A stretch of DNA of 64,000 nucleotides from Paractinoplanes deccanensis (GCF_016862115.1 NZ_BOMI01000037.1:124001-188000); one strand, 5' to 3'; positions 41,460-51,783 are shown, numbered from the stretch's first letter. Made by a program: numbers and translations. The notes: generated by a model not told the origin, from the sequence alone.

Positions 41460-44400
41460 ATGCCGACCGTTGTCCACCCCTACCGGCCGGTCGGCCCCGT
41501 GCTGGTCCGCGCCAGCACCACCCCCGGCGCCGCCGACAGCGCGCCACCGTCCGGCTCGGCCGCATCCGACGAACTCGCCTGGCTGGCCACCCAGTGGTCC
41601 CAACCCGAGCTGCGCGACGCGGTCACCCTGGCCAGTCCCGACCTCGCCGCACGCGTCCACCAACTGCTCACCGACGGTGACCCGCCCACCCGAGCGGTCC
41701 ACCGCGTCGTCACGGCGACCGCCTCCTACCTGGCCCGCTGGCAGCGGCGAGCCACCCCGTTCGGGTTGTTCGCCGGTGTCACCGCCGTCACGATCGGCCC
41801 CACCGTCGCGCGGATCGGAGAACGGCACACCGCCGTGGCTCGGGCCGACGCCGACTGGCTCACCCGGATCGTTGACCGGCTGGAACAGGACCACGGCCTA
41901 CGCCGCACGCTCATGGTGGTCGCCAACAGCGGCGGCCACGTCCGCGATGGCCGGTTCATCGTCGCCGCCCGCCCGGCACCCGGCCAGCGCTCGCCCGGCC
42001 CGCTGCGGGAAATCTCCACGCGCTGCACCCAGCCGGTGCGGCTAGCGCTCGCCCACGCGGCCACACCGGTGCGGTTCGACCACCTTGCAGCGCAGCTCGC
42101 CGGGCAGCTTCCGCAGACCGAGCTGCGCACCATCGAGGCGCTCTTGCACGGCCTGATCGACGGCCAGGTCCTGATCACGAACCTGCGCCCGTCGATGACC
42201 GCCGTGGACCCCCTCGCCCACGTGCTCGCCGCGCTTGGGGAGGCCGACACCCAGAATCTGGCCGAGATTCCCGCGCTGATCGACCGACTCGACGACATCC
42301 ACGCAGAACTGCGCCGCCACAACAAGCAGGCCGATCCTCGGAGGCAAACGGCGTTGCGCGCGGTGGCCACCGAGATGATGGCCGCGATCGTGCCGGCAGC
42401 GGCCGAGCCGCCGTTGGCCGTGGACGTCCGGCTCGACGCGACCGTCAGCTTGCCGCAGCGAGTTCTCGATGAAGCCGCGTGCGCGGCCGGGGTGCTGCTG
42501 CGGGTCACCACCCAACCGTTCGGGTCACACGCCTGGCTGGACTACCACGCCCGCTTCCGCGCCCGGTACGGTTCCGGCGCGGTCGTGCCGGTCCGCGACC
42601 TCCTCGCGGACTCCGGCCTCGGCTATCCGCCCGGATACCTGGGCGAACCACGGGCACGACCGGCGTGGCGCACGCTCACCGAACGCGACGCCTACGTGCT
42701 GGCGCTCGTGCAGCGGGCGATGCTCGACGGCGCCGACGAGATCCGCCTCACCGACGCCGACATCGAGGCCCTCACCGTGGGCGACCCCGCCGCTGCCGTG
42801 CCCCCGGCGCGGCTGGAACTCGGCGTCTCCGTGCACGCCGTCTCCACCGAGGCGATCGACCGCGGACAGTTCGAGCTGCGGATCACCGCAGCGCCCCGCA
42901 CGCACACCAGCATGGTCGGACGGTTCGCCCACCTGTTGACCGCCGCCGACCGTGACCGGCTGGCCCGCACCTATCCGCCGGGCCACGGGCGGGGTCTGGT
43001 CGTGGCGCAACTGTCGTTTCCGCCCCGCCGGGTGCACAACGAGAACGTCGTGCGCGTGGCCCGGCGAACCGCCCGCGTGGTGTCGGTCGGCGAACACCCG
43101 AACGGCGACGTGATCCGCATCGACCACCTCGCCGTCACCGCCGACGATGACCAGCTCTACCTCATCCACGCGCCGACCGGCCGGCGCGTCGTCGCGTACC
43201 TGCCACACGCCCTCGCGGCCGTGCAGATGCCGCCGCTGGCCCGGTTCCTCGCCGAGGTCGGCGACGCCCGCACCGCCGTCTTCGGTCCGCTCGACCTCGG
43301 CGCCGCTGCCCGCACCCTGCCGTATGCGCCCCGCATCCGCTATCGGCAGACCGTGCTCGCCCCCGCCCGCTGGTGGCTGACCACCGCCGACCTCACCGCA
43401 CCGCACCCCGACGGCGACAGCGAGACCTGGGACAAGGCCCTCGACCGGTGGCGACGGCACTGGCGTGTCCCAAGCAGGGTGATCGCATGCCACGACGAAC
43501 TGCGCCTCCCGGTCAACCTCGACGAGCCAAACGACCGGCGGCAACTGAACACCCGACTCAGCCGCGCCAGCCGGCTCGAACTCCGCGAGGACGCGCCCAC
43601 CGACGGCGACGGCTGGCTCGACCGCCCGGCCGAGCTCGTCATCCCCATGACCCTCACCACGCCGCAAGCCCGGCCGGTGCCGGTCACCGCCCCGCCAGGC
43701 CGCACCTATCGGCCCGGCGCGTCCGCCGTCGTCCACGCCCGGCTCATCGGCAATCCCGCCCGCTTCGACGACCTCCTCACCAGCCACCTACCCACATTCG
43801 CCGACGGCCTGACCGACCACGGCCTCCTGCGCTGGTGGGTCAGCCGGCACCGGGACATGATCCGCCTGGACGCCGACCAGTACCTGTCCGTCTGCTTCCG
43901 CCTGAAGTCACCCACCGGGTACGCGGCCGTCGCCGCCCGCCTCGGACAGCTCGCCGACGACCTGCACGCCAGAGGGCTGCCAAACGATCTCGTCTTCGCG
44001 GAATATCACGAGCAGCCCGGCCGGTACGGCGACGTGCCAGCTCTGGCCGAGTGCGCCTTCGCCGCCGACACCACCGCGGCGATCGCCCAGCTCCGCCTGG
44101 TCCAGCAGACCGGCATCTCCGGTCAGGCGCTCGCCGCCGTGTCCCTGGCCGAAGTCGCAGCCGGATTCGCGCCCGACCCGGTAACCGGCTACGAGACGCT
44201 GCTGGAGCAGCTCAAACGGCACACCGACCCGGTCGACCGCGCACTGAGCGACGTGGCCCGCAACCTCACTGACCCGGTCGGCCTGTTTCCCCGGCTGCGC
44301 GCACTCGCTGGCGGTGAAGCCGTTCTCGCCGCGTGGGACGCCAGACAACAGGCACTGCGCGCCTACTACAGCGCGCTCGACGACGAACGTGCCTCAGCCC

Positions 44401-44546
44401 GCGTACTCCGGACGCTCCTGCGCGAGCACCACCACCGAGCCGTCGGGGTCGATCCCGACTTCGAGCGCCAGACCAACCACCTCGCTCGCGCCGTCGCAAT
44501 GCGATGCCTCCACATCGGCAGCCTCAACCTCAGAACCGTCCAATGA
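41460..44546 (+). CDS. lanB: lantibiotic dehydratase, LanB (full length)
   Basis: 1028 residues from ATG 41460, with GGAGGAG upstream. The N-terminal part (to about residue 730) matches the glutamyl-tRNA-dependent glutamylation domain (ATPFGLFAGVTAVTIGP; FGSHAWLDYHARFRARYG; VAQLSFPPRRVHNENVVR). The C-terminal part from about 755 matches the SpaB_C elimination domain (ARLIGNPARFDDLL; YHEQPGRYGDVPALAE). It activates Ser/Thr with glutamate from glutamyl-tRNA, then eliminates to dehydroalanine/dehydrobutyrine. The length is normal for a complete LanB, and the stop overlaps lanC. Confidence 0.93.
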   Translation: MPTVVHPYRPVGPVLVRASTTPGAADSAPPSGSAASDELAWLATQWSQPELRDAVTLASPDLAARVHQLLTDGDPPTRAVHRVVTATASYLARWQRRATPFGLFAGVTAVTIGPTVARIGERHTAVARADADWLTRIVDRLEQDHGLRRTLMVVANSGGHVRDGRFIVAARPAPGQRSPGPLREISTRCTQPVRLALAHAATPVRFDHLAAQLAGQLPQTELRTIEALLHGLIDGQVLITNLRPSMTAVDPLAHVLAALGEADTQNLAEIPALIDRLDDIHAELRRHNKQADPRRQTALRAVATEMMAAIVPAAAEPPLAVDVRLDATVSLPQRVLDEAACAAGVLLRVTTQPFGSHAWLDYHARFRARYGSGAVVPVRDLLADSGLGYPPGYLGEPRARPAWRTLTERDAYVLALVQRAMLDGADEIRLTDADIEALTVGDPAAAVPPARLELGVSVHAVSTEAIDRGQFELRITAAPRTHTSMVGRFAHLLTAADRDRLARTYPPGHGRGLVVAQLSFPPRRVHNENVVRVARRTARVVSVGEHPNGDVIRIDHLAVTADDDQLYLIHAPTGRRVVAYLPHALAAVQMPPLARFLAEVGDARTAVFGPLDLGAAARTLPYAPRIRYRQTVLAPARWWLTTADLTAPHPDGDSETWDKALDRWRRHWRVPSRVIACHDELRLPVNLDEPNDRRQLNTRLSRASRLELREDAPTDGDGWLDRPAELVIPMTLTTPQARPVPVTAPPGRTYRPGASAVVHARLIGNPARFDDLLTSHLPTFADGLTDHGLLRWWVSRHRDMIRLDADQYLSVCFRLKSPTGYAAVAARLGQLADDLHARGLPNDLVFAEYHEQPGRYGDVPALAECAFAADTTAAIAQLRLVQQTGISGQALAAVSLAEVAAGFAPDPVTGYETLLEQLKRHTDPVDRALSDVARNLTDPVGLFPRLRALAGGEAVLAAWDARQQALRAYYSALDDERASARVLRTLLREHHHRAVGVDPDFERQTNHLARAVAMRCLHIGSLNLRTVQ

Positions 44547-45706
44547 CCGCCGCCACACCAATCACCCTCACCGAGACCGAATCCGGTGCGCAGTCGCTCG
44601 CCTCCGGAACCGCCGGGCACGCGCTGCTCGCGGTCGAGCGGGCGATCAACGGCGGCGCCAACTGGACAATGGCTCAACATCTGATCAAGCAGGCGGCGGC
44701 CCGGGTCGACGCCGCGCTGCATACCGGGCTTTACTACGGTGCGCCGGCCATCGCCTTCCTGCTGCACTCCACGATGGCCGACGGCCGCGACCGCTACCAC
44801 GCCGCCCGGCAAGCCCTCGACCGGCACGTCCGCAGACTCACCCGCACCCGCCTTGCCCACGCCACCCAGCGGCTACACGATGGCCGGCCGGCCACCTTCG
44901 GCGAGTACGACCTCTTCACCGGCCTGATTGGCTTCGGCGCCCTGCTGCAACAGTTCGCGCCCGACAGCCAGGAGTACGGCTTGGTGCTGTGCTATCTCGT
45001 TGAACTGGCCCATCCCCGCTACCACGACGGTCTGCACGTTCCCGGATGGTGGGTCGACCATGACCCTGATCCGCTCTACCCGACCGCCGGCGGGCACGCC
45101 AACCTCGGGATGGCCCACGGCGCGGCCGGGCTGCTCGCGCTGCTCTCCAATGCCGCCCGCCTCGGCCATCAGGTGCCCGGCCAGTCCGAGGTGATCGTCT
45201 GGCTGTGCGGCTGGTTCGACCAATGGCGCCAGGAGTCCCGGCACGGCCCCTGGTGGCCGCAGTGGATCACCCGGGACGAGCTGCGCACCGGCCACCTCAC
45301 GCACGGCTGCCCCGGCCGGCCGTCGTGGTGCTACGGCACCCCCGGCATCGCCCGCGCGCTGCAACTGGCCGCCATCGCCACCGGCGACCGCGCCCGTAAG
45401 ACCGTCGCCGAACACGCCCTCGCCGCCTGCCTCACCAGCCCACAGCTCGACCGGCTCACCGACCCCGGCATCTGCCACGGCCTCGCCGGGCTGTACCAAA
45501 CCGCGCACCGGGCCGCCGCCGACACCGCCAGTCCCGTCATCGCCCAGCAGCTCCCCGCCCTCGCCGACCGCCTCACCGCAACCGAAGACGGGGACGGCGA
45601 CGACAGCGGATTCCTGACCGGCACTATCGGTGTCCGGTTGGTGATGGAAACCATCCGCGCCGGCCAGACCTACACGAGGTGGGACGCATGCTTGCTGATC
45701 GCCTAA
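44543..45706 (+). CDS. lanC: lanthionine synthetase, LanC
   Basis: 387 residues from ATG 44543, overlapping the lanB stop. The zinc site of LanC cyclases is visible: Cys in SWCYGTPGIARAL at about residue 268 and Cys-His in GICHGLAGLYQTA at about residues 312-313, plus the LGMAHGAAG His. It forms thioether rings by adding precursor cysteines to dehydrated residues. All three zinc ligands are present, so it should be active. Confidence 0.9.
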   Translation: MTAATPITLTETESGAQSLASGTAGHALLAVERAINGGANWTMAQHLIKQAAARVDAALHTGLYYGAPAIAFLLHSTMADGRDRYHAARQALDRHVRRLTRTRLAHATQRLHDGRPATFGEYDLFTGLIGFGALLQQFAPDSQEYGLVLCYLVELAHPRYHDGLHVPGWWVDHDPDPLYPTAGGHANLGMAHGAAGLLALLSNAARLGHQVPGQSEVIVWLCGWFDQWRQESRHGPWWPQWITRDELRTGHLTHGCPGRPSWCYGTPGIARALQLAAIATGDRARKTVAEHALAACLTSPQLDRLTDPGICHGLAGLYQTAHRAAADTASPVIAQQLPALADRLTATEDGDGDDSGFLTGTIGVRLVMETIRAGQTYTRWDACLLIA

Positions 45707-46632
45707 CAGTCAACCCCGGGCAGCTCGCCCAGCGGGTGGAAGCGGTGCTCGCCGGCACCGCTGTCGAACACTCCGCCGTCGACGGCATCGACCTGACCGA
45801 CGCGGTGGAAACTTACCGAGCTGCCGGGCGGGCCGCCCTGGACTGTAGGCAAGAGCGCGCCTGGTTCCAGGCGCGGATTACTTGGCCGGAGTGGGTCGAC
45901 GCCGAATCGGTGTTCGCCGCGCACGTCGCACCCCGCCTGGACGACGTCCGAGACGGACCGGCCTGGTGGTTCCTGCGCAAGTACCCGCACTGGCGGCTGC
46001 GGGTTCGCACCTGCGACCACCGCGCGGTCGAGACCCTTCTCGATGACCTCTCATCGGCCGGCACGATCGCCGGCTGGCAGCCCGGCATCTACGAGGCCGA
46101 GACCGCCGCCTTCGGCGGCGAGGTCGCCATGGCCATCGTCCACGACCTGTTCTGCGCCGACAGCCGAGGCGTGCTCACCTACGCCCGTCAGCACACGCCA
46201 CCGCTCGGCCGCCGCGAACTGTCTCTCCTGCTCCTCCAGGCGCTGAACCGGCATGCCGGGCTGGACTGGTTCGAGATCGGCGACGTCTTCGCCCGGGTGG
46301 CCCAGATGCGACCCACCCCGGCCGACCACGACACTCCTGGGATCGACGCCTTGGCCGCGAAGGTGCATCCCGTGCTGGCAAGCGACATCACCACCGAGAT
46401 GCCTCTGTTCACACGCGGCGGACCGGTCGCCTACGCCGCCGACTGGCTGGCCGCGTTCATCCAGGCCGGCCGGCTGCTCGGCGAAGCCGCCGCCACCGGC
46501 CGCCTCGACCGCGGCCTACGGGCAGCTCTCGCACAGATCGTGATCTTCCACTGGAACCGGCTCGGCTTGCCCGCCCATACCCAAGGCATCCTCGCCCACG
46601 CCGCGAAAGCCGCCACCCTACCTCGGAGTTGA
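45688..46632 (+). CDS. thiopeptide-type bacteriocin biosynthesis (SpaB_C-like) protein
   Basis: 314 residues from ATG 45688, with ACGAGGTGGG upstream, inside the lanC 3' end. WFQARITWPEWVDAESVFAA, WWFLRKYPHWRLRVRT and YEAETAAFGGEVAMAIVHDL are the marks of the stand-alone SpaB_C/thiopeptide-type family. Because LanB here already has this domain, the second copy is extra. FxLD clusters often carry it. It may do elimination on a different residue set or serve another tailoring step. Confidence 0.85.
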   Translation: MLADRLTVNPGQLAQRVEAVLAGTAVEHSAVDGIDLTDAVETYRAAGRAALDCRQERAWFQARITWPEWVDAESVFAAHVAPRLDDVRDGPAWWFLRKYPHWRLRVRTCDHRAVETLLDDLSSAGTIAGWQPGIYEAETAAFGGEVAMAIVHDLFCADSRGVLTYARQHTPPLGRRELSLLLLQALNRHAGLDWFEIGDVFARVAQMRPTPADHDTPGIDALAAKVHPVLASDITTEMPLFTRGGPVAYAADWLAAFIQAGRLLGEAAATGRLDRGLRAALAQIVIFHWNRLGLPAHTQGILAHAAKAATLPRS

Positions 46633-46635
46633 CCC

Positions 46636-47817
46636 ATGCCTCCGTCACCGCTTACTGCCGCCATCCGCCGGTTCCCGCTGCTCGGCCGCCCCCGGCCCGA
46701 CTGCCCAGCGCTGCCGCTGCGCATCCAGGAGATCGCCGACGCCGTGGACGCCGCACGGCAGAAGGCGGACCACGGCATGGCCGACGCCGCCCACGCCCTC
46801 AACAAGGCCGCCCTGATCGCCAGCGACGCCGGCATGACCGACCTCGCCAGGCACTTGTGCTGGCAGCACATCGACACCTACCGCCATGCCGGACGGCCCC
46901 TGACCATCCTGGAAGCCCGCTACCTGCTCGAACCGGTCCTCAACCTCGCCCGCCTCCAGATCCGCACCGACCAGGGCACCGCCGCCGTACGGCTCCTGGA
47001 ATCGATGTACTCGGCCGTCACCAAGCGCTGCGATCTCGTCGTCACCGACCGGACCCTGCCGCTGGCCAACCTCGTCGGTGAACCCGCAGACCGGCGCCAG
47101 CTACGGCAATGGGTCTGGCTCCAACTCATCGGCGAAGGCGTCCGCGCCCTCGCCCTCGCCGGCCGATGGGACGCCGCCGCCGAACACGCCCGCCACTACA
47201 ACGGCATCGGCGACCACCTGATGGAAGGCCGCCAAGCCGACATCATCAAGCACTGCCTGCGCGGTGACCGCCCGCAGGCCCGCACCGTGCTTGCGGAGAC
47301 CACTACCACCGAGCCCTGGGAACAGGACGTTGCTGCCTGCCTCCATCTGATGTGCCTCCATGCCAGCGACGAACCGACCGCACCAACCGACTCAATGCCG
47401 CTGCTACAGGCAGCCGTCACCCGGTACGACGGCTGCATCGGCACCGCCAACTACGCCTCGTACCGCGCCCGACTCGGCCTCATCATCGCCACTCTTGCCG
47501 ACAGCATCAGCCCAAGCATGGCGACCAGCCTGCTCAGCCGGGTCGCAACGAACGCGATCAGCTCCGCAGACGGATACGCGGCCCGCGACGTACTCGGCTT
47601 CCGCGACCTCATCGAGGGCATCACCGACGCCCAACGTAGCGGTCTCAACTGCCTCGCCGGGGAGGCAGGTCTTGCGATCGGGACGCTGCCCGAGTCAATC
47701 CTGCAGTCGCTGACCGCGGTGAGCGACGAGGCAGCGGCCGTGCTGCATGCCGCGCTTGCGGCCCGCAGCGTCGTTCACACCAGTGTGGCCATCAAGAGCG
47801 GGGTGACGACGCGGTGA
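46636..47817 (+). CDS. helical hypothetical protein of the lanthipeptide cluster
   Basis: 393 residues from ATG 46636, four bases after the previous stop. It is made of helical pairs (MADAAHALNKAALIASDAG; LRQWVWLQLIGEGVRALALA; VAACLHLMCLHASDE), like a TPR solenoid. No catalytic motif is seen. Its tight placement at the 3' end of the FxLD operon suggests an accessory role, perhaps a scaffold or regulator. No immunity or export gene is evident next to it. Confidence 0.7.
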   Translation: MPPSPLTAAIRRFPLLGRPRPDCPALPLRIQEIADAVDAARQKADHGMADAAHALNKAALIASDAGMTDLARHLCWQHIDTYRHAGRPLTILEARYLLEPVLNLARLQIRTDQGTAAVRLLESMYSAVTKRCDLVVTDRTLPLANLVGEPADRRQLRQWVWLQLIGEGVRALALAGRWDAAAEHARHYNGIGDHLMEGRQADIIKHCLRGDRPQARTVLAETTTTEPWEQDVAACLHLMCLHASDEPTAPTDSMPLLQAAVTRYDGCIGTANYASYRARLGLIIATLADSISPSMATSLLSRVATNAISSADGYAARDVLGFRDLIEGITDAQRSGLNCLAGEAGLAIGTLPESILQSLTAVSDEAAAVLHAALAARSVVHTSVAIKSGVTTR

Positions 47818-48243
47818 AGGGCAGCGCGGACCTCGCCGTGGCGCGGTCGTTTACAGATGCCCGGTAGAAACGGTCCCGTCCGGCTCATGGACGCATGCGA
47901 GTGCGTGTGAGCGGAGAACCAAGATTGCTGACGCCTACCTCATCTCCCGGCGTGCACCGGCCGAGACGCGGAGTCGCCGGACCTCAACATCGTTCCGACG
48001 TGTCTGACCGACGCCGTGAACGCCAAGACCTGCGCGCCGCCCTACACCGTCGTTCAACAGCCGGCCGGACCAGCCGTCGACCTTCCGTACCTGCTCGCAA
48101 TCTGCTGGCAGCTACTTCTCCGACACAACTCGCCTAACGCAAGACACGCTTTACGGTCATGGCCAACAACCAATAATGTTGGGGCGGATCATCGGAGTCG
48201 CTGCGCCCACGCTACAATGGCGCGGCCCAGCGAAGGGAGAAAG
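47818..48243 (+). promoter_or_regulatory. control region of the methyltransferase-HerA-NurA module
   Basis: No convincing gene lies in these 426 bases. CCAACA (48163-48168) and TGTTGG (48177-48182) form an inverted repeat. TACAAT at 48213-48218 is a good -10 box, about 25 bases before the GTG, but no matching -35 is evident. A ribosome binding site (GAAGGGAG) precedes the GTG at 48244. Confidence 0.4.
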
Positions 48244-49335
48244 GTGGCAGGGCAGGACGACCGCAAGGACGGTCCGCGTCCAGCGAGTCGTACCGCGCCA
48301 TGGCCGCCGGCTCAGGTGGAGGTCAAGCCTGATCCCGTCGATGACACGCGTCAGTACGCCGCGTCGGTCGTGAGCCCCCTACGCTATCCCGGTGCCAAGC
48401 GACAGCTTGTTCCGCTCATTGAGCGGATAATCGCCGGAAATGTTCCACCACCTCGATTGTTCGTGGAGCCCTTCTGCGGAGGAGCGACAACTGCGCTGCG
48501 ACTGGCCGGCACCGGGGTCGTTGAGCATGTCGTGCTTGCAGACGGCGATCCTCTGGTGGCAGCGTTCTGGTACACGGCCGCATTCGACACAACGTGGCTG
48601 ATAGACGCGATGCGCGAGGTGCCGGTAACAGTAGAACGGTGGAAGTGGTGGCGGAACTGCAATTCGACTTCAGTTCGGGACCTAGCGCTCAAATGCCTTT
48701 TCCTCAACCGAACTACGTTTTCTGGGATTCTGCATGGTTGGGCCGGCCCGATCGGCGGCCTGAACCAGAACGCCGAGACCAAGTACAAAATTGACTGCCG
48801 CTTCAACAAGGATGCCCTCGCGCAGCGCATCAGCGCCGTCGGGCAACTAGCAGACACGGGGCACATACTTGAGGTGTGGAGTCACGACTGGGGAACCAGT
48901 CTAGACCTTGTCGGCAGTCGGTACCGAGGGCTTGTGGGGCCGGAAGAGGCGGTGGTGTACCTCGATCCACCGTATGTTGAAAAGGCCCCGTATCTGTATC
49001 AGTGGTCCTTTCAAGATGATCAGCATCGCGCCCTCGCACAGGTGCTTTCCGGCGACACCCCGTTTCGGTGGCTGTTGTCATATGACGACAACGCCCTCGC
49101 ACGCGCACTGTATCCTCCCGCCGAAAGGCACCACGTACTACACGCCATGCACCGGTACACCGCAGCAGGGCTAAAGGCGGACGAAAAGAAGGGGAAACGA
49201 CAAAGAACCGTCCGCGCCGAGCTACTCGTGACCAACTTCCCGGACATCCCAGAGTCGGACGACTACCACGTCGTTGGTGACACCACGTGCGTCTCATGCC
49301 AGAAGGCCGACTCGGCAGACGCGGACCGGAGCTAA
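48244..49335 (+). CDS. D12-class DNA adenine (N6) methyltransferase
   Basis: 363 residues from GTG 48244, with GAAGGGAGAAAG just upstream; ATG 48217 is an alternative. RYPGAK at about residues 47-52, motif I FVEPFCGGATTALRL at about 73-87, CLFLNRTTFSGI at about 151-162 and motif IV DPPYVEKAPYLY at 241-252 define the D12/Dam family. It should methylate adenine at an unknown site. No restriction endonuclease of the usual type is next to it; instead HerA and NurA follow. Less GC-rich codons than in the lanthipeptide genes suggest separate acquisition. Confidence 0.9.
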   Translation: MAGQDDRKDGPRPASRTAPWPPAQVEVKPDPVDDTRQYAASVVSPLRYPGAKRQLVPLIERIIAGNVPPPRLFVEPFCGGATTALRLAGTGVVEHVVLADGDPLVAAFWYTAAFDTTWLIDAMREVPVTVERWKWWRNCNSTSVRDLALKCLFLNRTTFSGILHGWAGPIGGLNQNAETKYKIDCRFNKDALAQRISAVGQLADTGHILEVWSHDWGTSLDLVGSRYRGLVGPEEAVVYLDPPYVEKAPYLYQWSFQDDQHRALAQVLSGDTPFRWLLSYDDNALARALYPPAERHHVLHAMHRYTAAGLKADEKKGKRQRTVRAELLVTNFPDIPESDDYHVVGDTTCVSCQKADSADADRS

Positions 49336-49661
49336 GAGAGGGCTTCCGTCCTCGGCGGACAGACGGCATCATGATTGATCGTGTCGTTGACGCCACTGAG
49401 TGTATTTTCTGATCTTGTTTCGCGATGCGCCGCCCGGGGCGCCGTGACCGGCACTGAGCCGCCGACCACCCGAGGCGCACGATGGGCCTCTGGTCGATCG
49501 CCCCAAGGTGTCGTGCACTATCGCTCCTGATGCAGCCGCTGTCGCGTAGAGCCGTCGGTACTCCGAATGGGTGAAGCCGCAGCTTTTCTGTCGTACCCCC
49601 CTGGTACCTCTATCTGCGGTGCGTTCAGCGTCCAGCGGGCGCATGACCAAGGAGGATTCAC
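49336..49661. other. gene-free gap between methyltransferase and HerA
   Basis: These 326 bases hold no frame with a binding site on either strand. AAGGAGG at 49649-49655 belongs to the HerA gene. The length leaves room for a promoter or small RNA, but no clear signal is seen. Confidence 0.5.
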
Positions 49662-51770
49662 GTGACCATGTTGTCCGGCATCGCCGGGGCTGCGTCGGCT
49701 GGCGGCAACCCGCTCACCTGGCTGCTCGACGGTGCTAGCCGCCTAGGCGGCATCTATCACCTCGGCTATGACCGTGCGACCGTCATCACCGACGATCTGG
49801 TCAAGCGCGACGCTGGCGGAGTGCCCCGCAACGGATTCCTCCTCGCGGCGGCGACGAAGCCGACGAAGGAGACCAACGCACCGCTCGATGAGGAGGAAGT
49901 CATCCTCCTGCGCGTGCGTAGCACCGCGGCACTGCCCAATGAGGCCGAGTTGGTCGCGACCCGGCTGGCCGCGATGCGTGACGCCGACATCCGCGACAAG
50001 ACTCCCTCCGAAGTAATGGACAACCTCACCTCGAGCCAGACCCAGCTATCGGCGTTCGAGTGTGACGTGCTCGGCACCTTCTACGCCGACACCGTCGCTC
50101 GCCGGCCCTTCATCCAATGGGGCGCCGACATCGACAACGTCTACGCCGGCGCCCGATACTTCGTGTACCTGCCCTCAGCCGAGGTGTTGTCGTTCGTCGC
50201 CTCCTACCCTGAGCGGACTGAGCAGGAGATCGCCGAGTCGGCCACTCCAAGCCTGATCGAGTTGGGCACCGTGCGGTTCGCCTCGACCCGCCGTCGGGCG
50301 ACAGCGGCGAAGATGGATGCCGTGCCGGTGAAGGTTCGAGTCACGGACTTCATCTCACGCAAGACAGCCGTGCTCGGCATGACGCGCGTGGGCAAGTCCA
50401 ACACCAACAAGACGATCTGCACGGCTGTGTTCGAGCATGCCGCTCGCACAAAGGTCAAAATCGGACAGTTGATTTTCGACCCACAGGGTGAATACGCCAA
50501 CGTCAACGACCAAGATAAAACCGGCCTGAGACTGCTCGGTACGGGAAGCGACCTGGTGCACATCTACAAGATGCGCCCGGACGCGAAAACCGGGCAGGAG
50601 TTCCCGCTGGCCGTCAACTTCTTCGACACCGACGAGCTGCCTATGGTGTGGGAGTTCGTGCAGAACTCTTTGGCCGACGTGACCACCGCCTACGCCAACG
50701 CGTTCAAGACCGCGGCCATCTTCGACCCGGATCGCACCGACTTCCCCAGCGGCCCGGCCGGTGACAAGGAGTTCTACGACGAGCTGGGCAAGGCGCAGCG
50801 TGCCCGGTTGGCGTTCTACGCTCTGTTGTCCAAGGCCGACTTCCCGCCGCCGCCGCGCGGGTTCTCGCTGTTGTTCAAGATAAACAAGCCGCTGCGGGAG
50901 GCATTCGAGCAGGTCCGCCCCCAGCACATCCGAGTCGTCAACGAGCGTCAAGGCTTGTGTGCGGTCGACTCACCGGTCGCTGCGAAGCGGCTGATGGACT
51001 GGCTGTCAGCGCGGATCGATGAGGTGGTGACGGGGAGGGTGCCTGCCCAGTACGCCTCGCTCGACCTCCAGTCGTGGCAAAACTGCGACGCGTTCATGAA
51101 CATCCTGACCGTGTACGACGCGAAGGTGGGCAGCGTCGTACTCAATAAGATTCGTCTGCTGACGGACTTCCACGACCCGACTAGCACCGGTGATCTTGCT
51201 GACCGGGTGTGGGCGGACCTGAAGGAAGGCCGGATGGTCATCATCGACCTGTCGATCGGGTCGGACCAGGTCATTAAGATGCTCTCCGAGCGCCTGGTGG
51301 TCCGGCTGATCGACAAGGCGAACGACCGGTTCCGCAGCAACCAGCCCGCCGTGCCGATCCAAATAGTCGTGGAAGAGGCACACAACCTGTTCGACCGTGA
51401 CAAGTCGGGCAAGTCGAAGGTGCAGGATGACCCATGGGTACGGCTCGCCAAGGAGGCCGCCAAGTACGAGATGGGACTCGTCTACGCCACCCAGGAAGTC
51501 ACCAGCATCGACAAGCGGATCTTGTCGAACACGTCGAATTGGGTGGTCGCTCACCTGAACTCGGACAACGAAACGCGGGAACTGGCCCACTACTATGACT
51601 TCGGGGTCTTCGCGGACGGCCTCCGCAAGGCCGAGGACAAAGGCTATGCCCGAGTGAAAACCTTCTCCGGCAAGTACATCGTGCCGGTGCAGATCGCCAA
51701 GTTCGACCACGACATGATCAACCGGGCGCGGGCCGCAGCCGGTCTCCCGGCCATCTCGGTCGAGGATTGA
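49662..51770 (+). CDS. HerA-like hexameric ATPase/DNA translocase
   Basis: 702 residues from GTG 49662; ATG 49668 is possible. The first 200 residues form a beta-rich HAS-barrel-like region. Walker A is GMTRVGKSN at about residues 239-247 and Walker B is IQIVVEEAHNLF at about 566-577. LIFDPQGEYANVN and a C-terminal LVYATQEVTSIDKRILSNTS complete the HerA/FtsK fold. HerA proteins form hexamers that pump DNA and drive a partner nuclease. Here that partner is the next gene, 13 bases downstream. Confidence 0.9.
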   Translation: MTMLSGIAGAASAGGNPLTWLLDGASRLGGIYHLGYDRATVITDDLVKRDAGGVPRNGFLLAAATKPTKETNAPLDEEEVILLRVRSTAALPNEAELVATRLAAMRDADIRDKTPSEVMDNLTSSQTQLSAFECDVLGTFYADTVARRPFIQWGADIDNVYAGARYFVYLPSAEVLSFVASYPERTEQEIAESATPSLIELGTVRFASTRRRATAAKMDAVPVKVRVTDFISRKTAVLGMTRVGKSNTNKTICTAVFEHAARTKVKIGQLIFDPQGEYANVNDQDKTGLRLLGTGSDLVHIYKMRPDAKTGQEFPLAVNFFDTDELPMVWEFVQNSLADVTTAYANAFKTAAIFDPDRTDFPSGPAGDKEFYDELGKAQRARLAFYALLSKADFPPPPRGFSLLFKINKPLREAFEQVRPQHIRVVNERQGLCAVDSPVAAKRLMDWLSARIDEVVTGRVPAQYASLDLQSWQNCDAFMNILTVYDAKVGSVVLNKIRLLTDFHDPTSTGDLADRVWADLKEGRMVIIDLSIGSDQVIKMLSERLVVRLIDKANDRFRSNQPAVPIQIVVEEAHNLFDRDKSGKSKVQDDPWVRLAKEAAKYEMGLVYATQEVTSIDKRILSNTSNWVVAHLNSDNETRELAHYYDFGVFADGLRKAEDKGYARVKTFSGKYIVPVQIAKFDHDMINRARAAAGLPAISVED

Positions 51771-51783
51771 GGGCAACGAGCAG

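Noticed and set aside
42525-43787. 420-codon antisense frame inside lanB
   Set aside because: It has no motif, is Gly/Val-rich, and lies entirely within the real dehydratase gene.
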